Assembly (NCBI GenBank): GCA_934169745.1
Contig: CAKPOE010000001.1
Coordinates: forward strand, 62,001 to 126,000
Reading direction: 5' to 3'
DNA: 64,000 nt
From: an uncultured Clostridia bacterium
GTDB lineage: Bacteria; Bacillota; Clostridia; TANB77; UBA1234
Shown here: in pieces, positions 34,032-43,030 of the stretch
Position numbering within the stretch: position 1 is the first letter of the stretch
How the letters are laid out: the number at the start of each line of letters is the position of its first letter
Made by a program: the position numbers and the translations under genes
The notes under the pieces: generated by a model
What the model was told of the DNA's origin: nothing
Seen by the model: only the letters and a program-made list of their open reading frames with translations
Database searches by the model: none

Positions 34032-35771
34032 ATGCCAAATTGTCTAGGAGTTTACGTAGAAAAGAACCTAATTAAATATGCAAAAGTATCACGAGATAAA
34101 GCTAGTGCACACTTTGAAATTCTAGCTTACGGAGTAAAATTTTACGAAAATCTCGAAGAGACTGTTAAATCTGTTATCAATGAAACAAACAGTACAGCTG
34201 ATGAGTTGTGTATGAACATTTCAAGAGAAAGCTATGTTGAATTTAATGTGTTTAACAAGTTGAAGACAAAGGAAATAAAAGAATTGTTGACAACAGAGTT
34301 TTCATCGTATTGTAATGAAAAAGGAGTTCCTGCATCAGTATGGGAAATGAGATATTCTCTTGTAAGAAACACAAATAATCCAGACTCATATAAGGCGATT
34401 TGCGTTACGGCAAATAAAGCAGAACTTTCTAACTTGTGGCAAATGTTTGAAACAGAACGATTAACTAGTTTATCAGCGATGCCTTTTACAATCATGAATG
34501 TATTGAAAGATAAGGGCTTAGGTGAGCAATCGGCCATCGTGAACATAGAAGATGAAACAACGGTTACTGTTATCACAAAAGGTGAAGTAGCAAAAGTTGT
34601 GTCGATTCCGATTGGCATGGAGGAGATACTTTCGTCTCTTGCAGGTAGATTTAACTCATACTCAAAAGCTTATGAAGCTTGTAAGGGTGTTACAATAACT
34701 TTTGATGATACTTACAATTTTTCTGATGACCAGAAACAAGTTATGGAAATCTTACTTCCATCAATGTACGATTTGAGAGAAAGAGTTAAGAAAACTATTG
34801 CTGAGTATGGTGCTGAAATAAGAAAGGTTTATTTAACAGGAACTGGTGTCATAATAAATAATCTTGATTTGTATTTCGGAGAGGTTTTTGATGCACAAAC
34901 GTGTGAAATATTAAAGCCATTCTTTATAAATAGAGATTCAAATAATGCAAAGGATATTATAGAGGTAAACAGTGCCGTTGCACTAGCTATGAATGGCTTG
35001 GGATTGAATGATAAGGCTTTGGATTTTTGCGCAGGAAGCCAAACATTTCTTGGCGGTGATATGATAAAGAAAAAGTGGAAACAACTTATTAGTCAAGAAA
35101 CATTAGATAAAGTAAAAGAAAAACTTCTAAGTGTAAAAAGAGTTCAAAAGAATCCAAAAGTAGAACAAGACGTAGCATTAAAGCCAAATGTTGAATTTGA
35201 CGAAAATGTTGGTAGTGGAGAAATAATTAACGCGGAGCCTGAGACAGAATATGTGTCAGTTGGATTAGATAGTTTTGATAAATGGCTTATTAGGGTTGCT
35301 GTATCGTTAGGTTTAGCATTTTTCACGTATTCTGGTTTGTCGTATTATACAAACAACATAATAGAAGCTAAAACAAATGAGGCAGTTAAGAACATACAAA
35401 CAACTAAAAATCAAATTTTGAACGTTGAAAGTGATATAGATTTCGTTGAAACACAAGCAATGGAATATAAATCGAAAACAGATAAGCTTGCAAAGATACT
35501 TGAAACAATAAAGATGACTACAGAACATTCATTTAGTGTTCCTAACTTTATGAGTCAGTTGATGTTTATAATACCAGAGGATGTAAGAGTTACATCAGTT
35601 ACAATTACTACTGATAATCAAGTTTCAATAGAGGCTCGTTCTGGTAAGTATGCTCAACTTGGTTATTTCGTATCAAGATTAAAACTTGAAAAGGCATTAA
35701 ATAATGTTGATATGGAAGTATTAAGCATGGACAGTGATATAAAAATTAAAATTAATGGGGAGTTGCCGTAA
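34032..35771 (+). CDS. PilM-PilN fusion protein, type IV pilus alignment subcomplex
   Basis: 579 residues. The first about 320 are an actin-like PilM domain (LGVYVEKNLIKYAKVSR, SAIVNIEDETTVTVITKGEV, SIPIGMEEILSSLAGRF, VYLTGTGVIINNLDLYF). After a charged linker, a single membrane helix at about 417-437 (WLIRVAVSLGLAFFTYSG) begins the PilN domain, with a coiled coil and a ferredoxin-like end (FMSQLMFIIPEDVRVTSVTI). In most bacteria these are two proteins; fusion keeps their contact. It links the cytoplasmic ATPase with PilO. The stop overlaps the pilO start (TAATG). Confidence 0.82.
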   Translation: MPNCLGVYVEKNLIKYAKVSRDKASAHFEILAYGVKFYENLEETVKSVINETNSTADELCMNISRESYVEFNVFNKLKTKEIKELLTTEFSSYCNEKGVPASVWEMRYSLVRNTNNPDSYKAICVTANKAELSNLWQMFETERLTSLSAMPFTIMNVLKDKGLGEQSAIVNIEDETTVTVITKGEVAKVVSIPIGMEEILSSLAGRFNSYSKAYEACKGVTITFDDTYNFSDDQKQVMEILLPSMYDLRERVKKTIAEYGAEIRKVYLTGTGVIINNLDLYFGEVFDAQTCEILKPFFINRDSNNAKDIIEVNSAVALAMNGLGLNDKALDFCAGSQTFLGGDMIKKKWKQLISQETLDKVKEKLLSVKRVQKNPKVEQDVALKPNVEFDENVGSGEIINAEPETEYVSVGLDSFDKWLIRVAVSLGLAFFTYSGLSYYTNNIIEAKTNEAVKNIQTTKNQILNVESDIDFVETQAMEYKSKTDKLAKILETIKMTTEHSFSVPNFMSQLMFIIPEDVRVTSVTITTDNQVSIEARSGKYAQLGYFVSRLKLEKALNNVDMEVLSMDSDIKIKINGELP

Positions 35772-36355
35772 TGTTAAGAAAATTATTATTAATTGCTTTA
35801 TGTGTACTTCTTGGTTATGGGATTTATAACAGTGTAATGCAAGGCTATACATTTCAAAATTTTGAAATTAAGTCTTATGCGACGCTAGTTGATGAAAACA
35901 AAAATCTTGATACAAAAGTTTCTGAATTAAAAACAGAAAACGAGGTAAAGTTTCCGTCAACAGAGAGAAGATTGCAGAGCGTAAAAAATGAATACAAGTC
36001 AAAAAAAGAAGCATATGAAGAATTAACAGCAACGGCTTCTAAGGAAGACATAGCAGAAGCTAACAAGAAAGAACAATATATGCTTGACTTTTTGTGGATG
36101 AAAGTTGGAACTTATGCAAATGCAAATGACGTTAAAATAAAGATTAATCCTGATGTTGGTACACCTGTTGTTGAATTTAATGTTACAGGAAAATATATAT
36201 CAATTATAAACTTCATTTATGATTTGGAAAATGATACAGAACTTGCATTCAATGTTGATAATATAGTAATGCAAGGTGGAAGCTCAGACAGTGTAACGAA
36301 AGCCACATTTAAAGTATCGGGAATAAATATAGTAACAACTTCAGAGGCAGAGTAG
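35771..36355 (+). CDS. PilO-like type IV pilus protein
   Basis: 194 residues: one N-terminal membrane helix (LLLIALCVLLGYGIYNSVM), a coiled coil (DENKNLDTKVSELKTENEV and onwards) and a C-terminal ferredoxin-like domain (VVEFNVTGKYISIINFIYDL). This is the PilO plan. It starts within the preceding stop, so translation is coupled. It would pair with the PilN part of the fusion in the inner platform. Confidence 0.78.
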   Translation: MLRKLLLIALCVLLGYGIYNSVMQGYTFQNFEIKSYATLVDENKNLDTKVSELKTENEVKFPSTERRLQSVKNEYKSKKEAYEELTATASKEDIAEANKKEQYMLDFLWMKVGTYANANDVKIKINPDVGTPVVEFNVTGKYISIINFIYDLENDTELAFNVDNIVMQGGSSDSVTKATFKVSGINIVTTSEAE

Positions 36356-36375
36356 TGAATACGCAAAATGATAAT

Positions 36376-36405
36376 GTAGTGGTGCGGGCACTGTACCGCA
36401 CTGAC
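36376..36405. repeat. Family A hairpin repeat, CACTGTA loop subtype
   Basis: GTGCGG (36382-36387) pairs with CCGCAC (36396-36401) around GCACTGTA, the same loop as at 22605. It splits the pilus locus between pilO and the next gene. Confidence 0.6.
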
Positions 36406-36493
36406 TATGCAAAAACGTATAACTACATAATTGTAATTACTCTACATTACAAAATTATATGTAAACATGAAATCAAAAAAAGGAGAAAAAAGT

Positions 36494-36964
36494 ATGGAAA
36501 TTTTCAAAAAGGTATTGAAAGAAATAGGAATAGCCCTTATACTTATACTTGTTATTGCTGGTGTAGCAGTAATTGCGTTCTATAAACAAATACCTTTTGC
36601 AAAGCAAATTCCAGAATCTATAAATTATACAAGTATAGATAAAACAAAATACGATGTAAGGGGGGATGTTGAGAACGTAAAAAACGATACTGAAACGTAT
36701 ATGTCTAGTGCGAAAGAATTAAGATATTACGAGTTAATAAAATTAGTTCTTCCAGGCAGAGTGTATCCGTTTGGCAGTATAAATTCTGGAACAGACTTGC
36801 CATCTGAGTATGTCAATGGTTCATCTGTTTCAAACCCTTCGCAATCAGGTAGTGAAGATGGAAATGGTAATGCTGGTGGATATGTAGATCCAACAACTGG
36901 TGTTCAGGTTCCTGATTCAAAACTTGGCGAAGTAGACGCGGACCGTCTAACATCTGGCACTTAA
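36494..36964 (+). CDS. Single-pass membrane protein of the pilus locus
   Basis: 156 residues from ATG 36494 behind AAAAGGAG. One N-terminal membrane helix (IALILILVIAGVAVIAFY), then an extracellular region with KYDVRGDVENVKNDTETYMS and LPGRVYPFG, and a Ser/Gly/Asp-rich tail. Not recognised as a known family; topology and position recall PilP- or pilus-platform accessory proteins. It does not begin with a class III prepilin signal. No gene was recognised in the following 111 bases. Confidence 0.6.
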   Translation: MEIFKKVLKEIGIALILILVIAGVAVIAFYKQIPFAKQIPESINYTSIDKTKYDVRGDVENVKNDTETYMSSAKELRYYELIKLVLPGRVYPFGSINSGTDLPSEYVNGSSVSNPSQSGSEDGNGNAGGYVDPTTGVQVPDSKLGEVDADRLTSGT

Positions 36965-37075
36965 TGGTTCGGAATCAAATAATAAAATATTTGATACATA
37001 TGTGCCGGAAAAAAGCAGGATTAACGCTTAGAGTTAGTCAAAAACAATATTATATTTTTAAGGAGGATTTTTATT

Positions 37076-37624
37076 ATGAAAAATCAAAATGGTATTTCTT
37101 TAATCGCATTGATTATTACAATCATCGTAATAATCATCTTAGCAGCTATCGTAATTGGTGGAGTATTCAATACACCAAACGATGCAAAATTTGCTAACTT
37201 CTGCCAAGAATATGACAGAGTTCAAACAGCAATAACATTAAGATATTATGACCTATATCAAAAGTATGCAATTGATCCAGGTACAAGTACTCTTCCAACA
37301 CATTATGACATTTATGAAGAAGTAGCAACTGGAACAAAGCCAACAACTTCATCTGATGAATCTAAATGGGTAGATATTGCAGAATCACAATTTGCTGCTA
37401 ATAAGCTTTGTGATAAACCTTCAATTGGTGCTGCTGGTTGGTTCTTAAGAACAGCAGATGGTAAATTGGCATATAAAGGATTTGAAAAAGCAGAAAAAGA
37501 AAACTACTACACACCAAGTATTAAACTAAATAGCAGAGCAACATTATCAGTTGAGAATAGAGAATTAAAACCAACTGAGGGTACTTTACCAACAGGATTA
37601 GAAAAAGCACCTTCTGCTTCTTAA
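37076..37624 (+). CDS. Type IV pilin-like protein, probable major pilin
   Basis: 182 residues with AAGGAGG before ATG 37076. The class III signal is short (MKNQNG), cleaved before ISLIALIITI, followed by the hydrophobic stem IIVIIILAAIVIGGVFN. Position +5 is Ala in place of the usual Glu. The globular part has FCQEYDRVQTAITLRYYDLY and a Cys pair (FCQEYD and LCDKPS) that could form a disulfide. It is followed by a hairpin and then by the prepilin peptidase, which would process it. Its clean expression signals suggest it is the main subunit. Confidence 0.78.
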   Translation: MKNQNGISLIALIITIIVIIILAAIVIGGVFNTPNDAKFANFCQEYDRVQTAITLRYYDLYQKYAIDPGTSTLPTHYDIYEEVATGTKPTTSSDESKWVDIAESQFAANKLCDKPSIGAAGWFLRTADGKLAYKGFEKAEKENYYTPSIKLNSRATLSVENRELKPTEGTLPTGLEKAPSAS

Positions 37625-37649
37625 TTTTAACTAAATAAAAAAATACATA

Positions 37650-37680
37650 CAAGGCATATGCACAAGCTGTATATGCCTTG
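37650..37680 (+). terminator. Hairpin after the major pilin (partial terminator)
   Basis: CAAGGCATAT (37650-37659) pairs with ATATGCCTTG (37671-37680). Weak T-tract, so it may attenuate or protect the pilin message. Confidence 0.5.
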
Positions 37681-37704
37681 CAGTTTATATAAGCGGGGAA
37701 AAAT

Positions 37705-38517
37705 ATGAATACAATATTATATATAGCAATATTTAGTATAGGTATAACATTTGGAAGTTTTTTTACACTTGCTGTGTATCGTATACCTAGAAAAGAAGAT
37801 ATAACACATGTAAGATCGCATTGTACAACGTGTAATCACAGACTTAATTTCTGGGATTTGATTCCGATATTTAGCTACTTATTTTTGCGTGGCAAATGTC
37901 GTTACTGTGGGGAGAAAATAAGAATAAGATATTTTTTATTAGAAATATTATCAGGAATAGTATTTATTTTGCTAGCGCTTACTAGAAACGTAACTTATGA
38001 AATGAATATTACATTATTGGCTAGTTTAGCGTTAACATATTTGTTTATAGCTGGCACTTTTATAATTGCTGGTATAGATAAAGAGAAAAAGGAAATACCT
38101 AATGGATTAATCATTTATGAATTAATTGTAGGTATAGCATACCTTATATTCAAGGTGGCAATAGGAGAAAGCATTATTAGTAATGTGGCTGGGATGGTTG
38201 CATTGCCGTTATTGTTATTACTAATAAATGTGATACTGGAGAAAGTAATTAAAATTGAAAATGAACTTCCATTTGGAATGGGAGATATAAAATATATAGC
38301 AGTATTAGGCTTGTATGTGGGATTTGGAATGTTAGTATTAACAATGCTTTTGGGAGTATTGCTTGCAACATTACATTACTTGATTTCAAAAAAGCAGAGA
38401 CAAGAAACACATATAGCATTAGGCTTTTACATTAGCATAGCAGTAAATATAATGTTAATTGTAATGCCATACATACCGAATACACTCGAATCAATAGAAA
38501 TGATGTTGAAATGGTAA
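37705..38517 (+). CDS. pilD: Prepilin peptidase / N-methyltransferase
   Basis: 270 residues, about eight membrane helices. An aspartic membrane protease that cleaves class III signals and can methylate the new N-terminus. The N-terminal cytoplasmic loop has paired CxxC motifs (Cys40, Cys43, Cys65, Cys68) for zinc. The two catalytic Asp lie in FIIAGIDKEKKEIPNG and in GMGDIKYIAVLG. GGGG site before ATG 37705. It lies between pilin genes, its substrates. Confidence 0.93.
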   Translation: MNTILYIAIFSIGITFGSFFTLAVYRIPRKEDITHVRSHCTTCNHRLNFWDLIPIFSYLFLRGKCRYCGEKIRIRYFLLEILSGIVFILLALTRNVTYEMNITLLASLALTYLFIAGTFIIAGIDKEKKEIPNGLIIYELIVGIAYLIFKVAIGESIISNVAGMVALPLLLLLINVILEKVIKIENELPFGMGDIKYIAVLGLYVGFGMLVLTMLLGVLLATLHYLISKKQRQETHIALGFYISIAVNIMLIVMPYIPNTLESIEMMLKW

Positions 38518-38542
38518 AACATATTATACTGGAGGTATAAAA

Positions 38543-39023
38543 ATGAAATCACAAAATGGATATTCACTGATTGAAATTGGAATTGGCTTGTTAATAATTG
38601 CGGTATTTAGTTTTTTTAGTATTGCATTATTTAATGGATGCTATAATAATTATCGAGTTATTCAACAACGAAATATTGCAATGTCTCATGCGGTTAGTAC
38701 AATAGAGGAAGTGTTGCAATCAGATTTGAATACACTACGGAATTATAGAGGACAGAGATGAAATACTTAATGTGGCTAAAGCTGAATCAGTTGAAAATTT
38801 GGCTGATGGAAATTATGCAGTTCCAGCAGATGTAGTTAAAGGACCAAGTGCGGAAACCAATAATATGACTATTACAACTAAGTATAGAAGAGTTCCAGGA
38901 ACAAACACTACTGCAATGGATAGTAGTGTTATAAAGGTGACGGTGGATGTTGAATATAAAATAAGAGCCAATGATAGCGACTCTAGACATCTTACACTTG
39001 AAACATTAAAAGTATCTATGTAA
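38543..39023 (+). CDS. Minor pilin-like protein, needs +1 shift at CGG
   Basis: From ATG 38543 (GGAGGT) the class III signal MKSQNG, YSLIEIGIGLLIIAVF and the pilin stem are normal, with Glu at +5. At CGG 38738 the zero frame runs into TGA at 38759. Skipping C gives LGIIEDRDEILNVAKAE and a normal beta-rich pilin domain (TTKYRRVPGTNTTAMD, VDVEYKIRANDSDSRH) to 39023, about 159 residues. Without the shift a 72-residue truncated stem is made. It is adjacent to two further minor pilins. Confidence 0.8.
38738..38741 (+). other. CGG +1 recoding site 4 (CGGA)
   Basis: CTA, skip C, GGA restores the pilin. TGA at 38727-38729 in the new frame and TGA at 38759-38761 in the old confine the shift to about 30 bases. 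No homopolymer is present. Confidence 0.85.
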
Positions 39024-39043
39024 TTAGACTAGGAGGGTATAAT

Positions 39044-39538
39044 ATGAAATCTCAAAGTGGTGTTACACTTGCAACTCTTACAATATATGTTATTGTGGCA
39101 GGTATAGTTGTTATAATTTTAGCTTTTTTAAATGCAAACTTCTTTTCTCAAATGTCAGATTTGACTAATAAAACAGAAGTCACAAACCAATATGCGCGAT
39201 TTGCATCATTTTTTGTGAAAGATTTAAAAGCTAGCAAGATGGTAGATGAGTACAATAGTAATGAGGTGACATTTAGTAATGGTGCAAAATATGAAATAAG
39301 AAAATCGGAAAATGAAGAAAAATATGTTATATATAGGAACTCAATAAAAATATGTGAAAATATCGTACCAAAGTACTTTTACGTGGAAGAAACTGATGAC
39401 TATGTAAAATCACCATGTTTTGATTATGACCATTTAGAGAATACAGTAACTGCCTTTTTGGTTTTTGCGCGTAAAGATGCAAATGATAAAAATATATTTG
39501 AGAGCACGCAAGTATATAAAGTAGGAAAGGGGTATTAA
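39044..39538 (+). CDS. Minor pilin-like protein
   Basis: 164 residues with AGGAGGG before ATG 39044. MKSQSG then VTLATLTIYVIVAGIVVIIL is a pilin-type signal and stem, with Ala rather than Glu near +5. The globular part (ASFFVKDLKASKMVDEYNSN, YFYVEETDDYVKSPCFDY) resembles PilW/GspJ-like minor pilins only loosely. It is cotranscribed with its neighbours, 20 bases after the recoded pilin. Confidence 0.68.
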   Translation: MKSQSGVTLATLTIYVIVAGIVVIILAFLNANFFSQMSDLTNKTEVTNQYARFASFFVKDLKASKMVDEYNSNEVTFSNGAKYEIRKSENEEKYVIYRNSIKICENIVPKYFYVEETDDYVKSPCFDYDHLENTVTAFLVFARKDANDKNIFESTQVYKVGKGY

Positions 39539-39539
39539 T

Positions 39540-39752
39540 ATGTTTAAATCCAAACGTGGTTCGGTAACTTTCGTTGCATATGTAGCAATGTTGTTTTTTG
39601 CAATGTATGGAATAATTTTATACAGTAATAGTGTAGCAGCCTACAATATACAAAGTTCCGCAATTAAAAATATTAAAGAAACATATAGTGTAGACACATC
39701 AGAGGAAAGCATGAGAACTTTATATAATAATATATCAACGCCAATACAATAA
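39540..39752 (+). CDS. Very short pilin-like or pilus accessory protein
   Basis: 70 residues, starting 1 base after the previous stop (AGGGGTATTAATATG). MFKSKRG, then VTFVAYVAMLFFAMYGIILY is a pilin-like N-terminal helix after a basic stretch; the rest is a short helix. It could be a PilX/GspK-like minor component reduced to its stem, or a small membrane accessory. No in-frame break is visible. Confidence 0.55.
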   Translation: MFKSKRGSVTFVAYVAMLFFAMYGIILYSNSVAAYNIQSSAIKNIKETYSVDTSEESMRTLYNNISTPIQ

Positions 39753-39859
39753 AAATAATTAGTAATTATTTGAAATTTTTTGTTTCTTATTGACTTATTT
39801 TCTGAATATTATAAAATATTATTAGGAAGATTATGTGATACAAAAGAGGAGGAGTATAA

Positions 39860-41509
39860 ATGGCTTTATTTGAGAACAGTGCAAAAAGAGCACCTTTAGG
39901 AATAGAGTTGGTTAGAAGAGGAATTATTACTGAGAAAGACATCGATACAGCTTGTGCGTATAAACGTGAACACCCTAAGATGAAGCTTGGGGAAATATTT
40001 CATGTACTAAAGCTTGCGAGTGATGAGGACTTGTTGAATGTTATTGGAGAACAGTTAGGTGCCAAACCAATAATGATAGATCCAGCAAGCATAGATATAA
40101 AATTTACAGATTATGTATCTATGGATATTGTTCGTCAGCATAAAGTTCTACCTTTTGCTGTTGAAGGAAATAAAGTTAAAGTTGCTTTTGCTGACCCTAC
40201 GAATGCAAGTGTAAAGAAAATGGTTCAAATGATAATAATGAATAAAAATAATATGAATATAGAAGTATATGTTACTTTTGAATCTATGATAGACGATGTT
40301 ATAAAAGCAATTGATTCAAAAGCAGAAAATACAACGGTATATGATTCATATGGTCAAGATACAACTCAGCTTATTGATAATATTATTCGTTCTGCCATGG
40401 TAAAAAGAGCGAGTGATATTCACTTTGAACCGATGGAAGACAAAATAAGAATTCGTTATCGTATTGATGGTGAATTGATAGAGATAACAACTATTGATAA
40501 AGATAAACAGACTCAAATTATTGGTAGATTGAAAGCCATTTCAAATATGCACCAAGAAAAACAAGAGTCTCAGGATGGTAGAATTATATTATACCCTGAT
40601 TATAACATCCGTGTATCTTCACAAAGGAATATATATGGTGAGAAGTTTGTTTTAAGATTGTTGAAAAAGAATTCAAATATTAAAGCTTTGTTTGATTTGG
40701 GATTTCCTGATGATCCTGCTATTATAAGCAAATGTTTTGATAGAAGAAATAGTATTGCACTTATAGCAGCACCTACTGGTGAAGGTAAAACAACAACTTT
40801 ATATAGTGTTATGGCATTTTTGAACAAGCCTGGTATAAATATAACTACTATTGAAGACCCCGTAGAAATAAGAATTAGAGGATTAAACCAAGTCGAGGTT
40901 ACTCCAAATGAAGGCTTTGCCGCAGCACTTAGAACGATTTTGAGACAAGACCCTGACGTTATACTTGTAGGAGAAATAAGAGATAAAGAAACTGCAGAAA
41001 TTGCTATTCAGGCAGGACAAACAGGTCACTTTGTGCTATCTACAATTCACACAGTAGATAGTATAGAAGCTATAACAAGACTTAGAAAGTTAGGAATTTC
41101 AAGTTATGATGTAGGAAGTGTACTTGTAACTTGTATTGCACAAAGACTTGTAAGAAGAATTTGTAAAGACTGTGCAAAAGAAAGAGAATTTACAAAAGAA
41201 GAACTTGAAGAATTTAAGAAAATTGGAAATCGCTATCATTATGAGTTTAATTTGGAAGGCAAACATACATACGAACCAGTTGGCTGTGATAAGTGTAATC
41301 ACACTGGATTTTATGAGAGAATTGCAGCAATTGAAATATTAAGTGTTGATGAAAAAATAAAAGATTTGATTATTGCGGATGAACCTGCAAGCGAAATAAG
41401 GAAGGCTGCGTATGAAGAAGGATATCGTCCATTAGTGGTTGACGCTTTTAATAAAGTATTGAGTGGAATCACTACTATAGAAGAGGTTAAGAAGAAACTT
41501 GCTTATTAA
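39860..41509 (+). CDS. pilB: Type IV pilus assembly ATPase PilB/GspE
   Basis: 549 residues. The N-terminal MshEN-type domain has GIELVRRGIITEKDIDTAC and VLPFAVEGNKVKVAFADPTN. The motor has Walker A APTGEGKTTT (Glu where Ser is usual), the Asp box IRYRIDGELIEI, Walker B LRQDPDVILVGEIRDKETAE and the His box TIHTVDSIEAITRL. Zinc-binding CKDC and CDKC pairs follow. It drives pilus extension. AGGAGGAG precedes ATG 39860. No retraction ATPase PilT is seen in the window. Confidence 0.95.
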   Translation: MALFENSAKRAPLGIELVRRGIITEKDIDTACAYKREHPKMKLGEIFHVLKLASDEDLLNVIGEQLGAKPIMIDPASIDIKFTDYVSMDIVRQHKVLPFAVEGNKVKVAFADPTNASVKKMVQMIIMNKNNMNIEVYVTFESMIDDVIKAIDSKAENTTVYDSYGQDTTQLIDNIIRSAMVKRASDIHFEPMEDKIRIRYRIDGELIEITTIDKDKQTQIIGRLKAISNMHQEKQESQDGRIILYPDYNIRVSSQRNIYGEKFVLRLLKKNSNIKALFDLGFPDDPAIISKCFDRRNSIALIAAPTGEGKTTTLYSVMAFLNKPGINITTIEDPVEIRIRGLNQVEVTPNEGFAAALRTILRQDPDVILVGEIRDKETAEIAIQAGQTGHFVLSTIHTVDSIEAITRLRKLGISSYDVGSVLVTCIAQRLVRRICKDCAKEREFTKEELEEFKKIGNRYHYEFNLEGKHTYEPVGCDKCNHTGFYERIAAIEILSVDEKIKDLIIADEPASEIRKAAYEEGYRPLVVDAFNKVLSGITTIEEVKKKLAY

Positions 41510-41537
41510 AAGTTTTGAGTAAGGAGGAAAAACAGCT

Positions 41538-42894
41538 ATGCCACAGTATAGATATAAAGCGCTTACAAAAGGCGGACAAATTATAAGAAATAGATTAGAA
41601 GATGTCTCTCAGCAAAACGTAATAAACAGGTTAAGACAAAATGGATTAACACCGATATCTATAGAAAAGATAGAACTAAAATTGCCACAATTTTTTGGTG
41701 AGAGAAGAAAACAGCGACGTAACAAAGCTGCTTCTATTACTTCTACTCAAAATGCTATAAAAAAACTGCAAGCTAAAGAAGCTAATAAAGCTAAAGGCTT
41801 AAAGCAAGATATAAATTTTGATCTTTCATTTTTGGATAGAGTAAAACCAGAAGATGTAATTGCATTTACTCAAAGTTTATATCTTCTAAAAAGAGCTAAC
41901 TTTACTAACGTTAGAGCTTTTACAACGTTATTGGAAAACACAAAAAATAGGGCAATGAGAGATATTATAGAGGATATTTTAAATGGTATCGAGGCACGGA
42001 GATTTTATATATACAACTATGGAATATTATTCTAAGGTGTTTCCGGAGATTTATGTCAGCATGATAAAGACTGGAGAACTTGGTGGAACATTAGTGGATT
42101 CTCTTGAACAGGCGCTAAGATATTTGGATGATTCATTAAAGATAAAAAGAAGTGTAAGAAAAGCTATAGTAGGACCTGCATTTCAGTCTGCATTATTGCT
42201 TGTAATGTCTGTTGTATGTATAATTATTGGTCTCCCAATTATGCAAAACTTGTATGCACAGTTTGGTGTTGAAGACCAAATACCTGCGGCGACAGTTGCT
42301 GTGGCTAATTTTATAAAGAGTATGGGACAGTATTGGCCAATAACTTTAATTGTAATAGGAAGCATAGTTGGGTTATTCATGTATTGGAAAAGTACACCAG
42401 AAGGTCATTATCAATGGGATAAATTTAAACTAACGATGCCTATATTTGGACCATTAATACTAAGACTTAACCTACAAAAGTTCTTTAAAGCATTACAGTT
42501 GAATTTAGCAAACAACTCAAAACTGCAAGATGCTATTGAAGTTAGTAAAAACGTAACAAAGAACTACATGATGTTATCAATGATAGAGACAGCACAAAGT
42601 AACTTACAAGTCGGAGAATCTTGGATAGAACCATTTGAAAACTTTAAAGGATTTCCACCAATGATACTTGAAATGTTGAAAATAGGTATGGAAACAGACA
42701 TGGTAGATATGATAAATAAAATAGTAGAATTTATTGAAGATGATATCAATATAACAACATCAAGATTAATGAAAACGTTGCCAGAAGTTGCAACAGCAAT
42801 AATGGGTGTTATCTTAATATTCTTCGTAATAATAGTATTAAAACCAATTATGGAGGTATACTTGGGAACATTCTTAACAGAAGCATATCTATAA
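41538..42894 (+). CDS. pilC: Type IV pilus inner-membrane platform PilC/GspF, needs +1 shift at CGG
   Basis: The first half (PQYRYKALTKGGQIIRNRLE, then the N-terminal GspF domain LKRANFTNVRAFTTLLENTK) ends at CGG 41997. Skipping C gives EAGDFIYTTMEYYSKVFPEI and a full second half: membrane helix (QSALLLVMSVVCIIIGLPIM), the second GspF repeat and a final helix (TAIMGVILIFFVIIVLKPIM). The product is about 451 residues, a little longer than usual because of a Lys-rich insert. In GspF repeats a Gly is common at the recoded place. Without the shift the platform would lose all but one domain. Confidence 0.88.
41997..42000 (+). other. CGG +1 recoding site 5 (CGGA)
   Basis: GCA, skip C, GGA restores PilC. 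TAA at 41980-41982 in the new frame and TAA at 42033-42035 in the old confine the shift to about 53 bases. No homopolymer is present. Confidence 0.88.
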
Positions 42895-42900
42895 AAAACA

Positions 42901-42929
42901 TAGCCACTCGGAAGAGTGGCTACTTTTTT
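42901..42929 (+). terminator. Intrinsic terminator of the pilus locus
   Basis: TAGCCACTC and GAGTGGCTA pair around GGAA, followed by C and six T. Confidence 0.88.
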
Positions 42930-42935
42930 GATACG

Positions 42936-42996
42936 TTGTAGGGTGTCGGAAAATCGGTCATCGGTGTTGCATAAGATTACCAATTTGCGTTATACT
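42936..42996 (+). promoter_or_regulatory. Repeat arm overlapping a promoter for the M16 genes
   Basis: GTAGGGTGTCGGAAAATCGG TCATCGGTGTT joins a family A start to one family B arm. Its end supplies TTGCAT (42967-42972), which with an 18-bp spacer and TATACT (42991-42996) forms a sigma-A type promoter. Confidence 0.5.
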
Positions 42997-43030
42997 ATTA
43001 TATGAAGTTTATTTGAAGGAGAGTTTAATT

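Noticed and set aside
38543..39023. Two separate small pilus proteins (38543-38761 and 38772-39023).
   Set aside because: The second part has no pilin signal or ribosome site, and joining them at CGG yields a normal minor pilin.
41538..42894. Two separately encoded halves of PilC with overlapping starts.
   Set aside because: The ATG at 41983 lacks a ribosome site and lies within the region coding the first half; single-chain GspF architecture is restored by the CGG shift.
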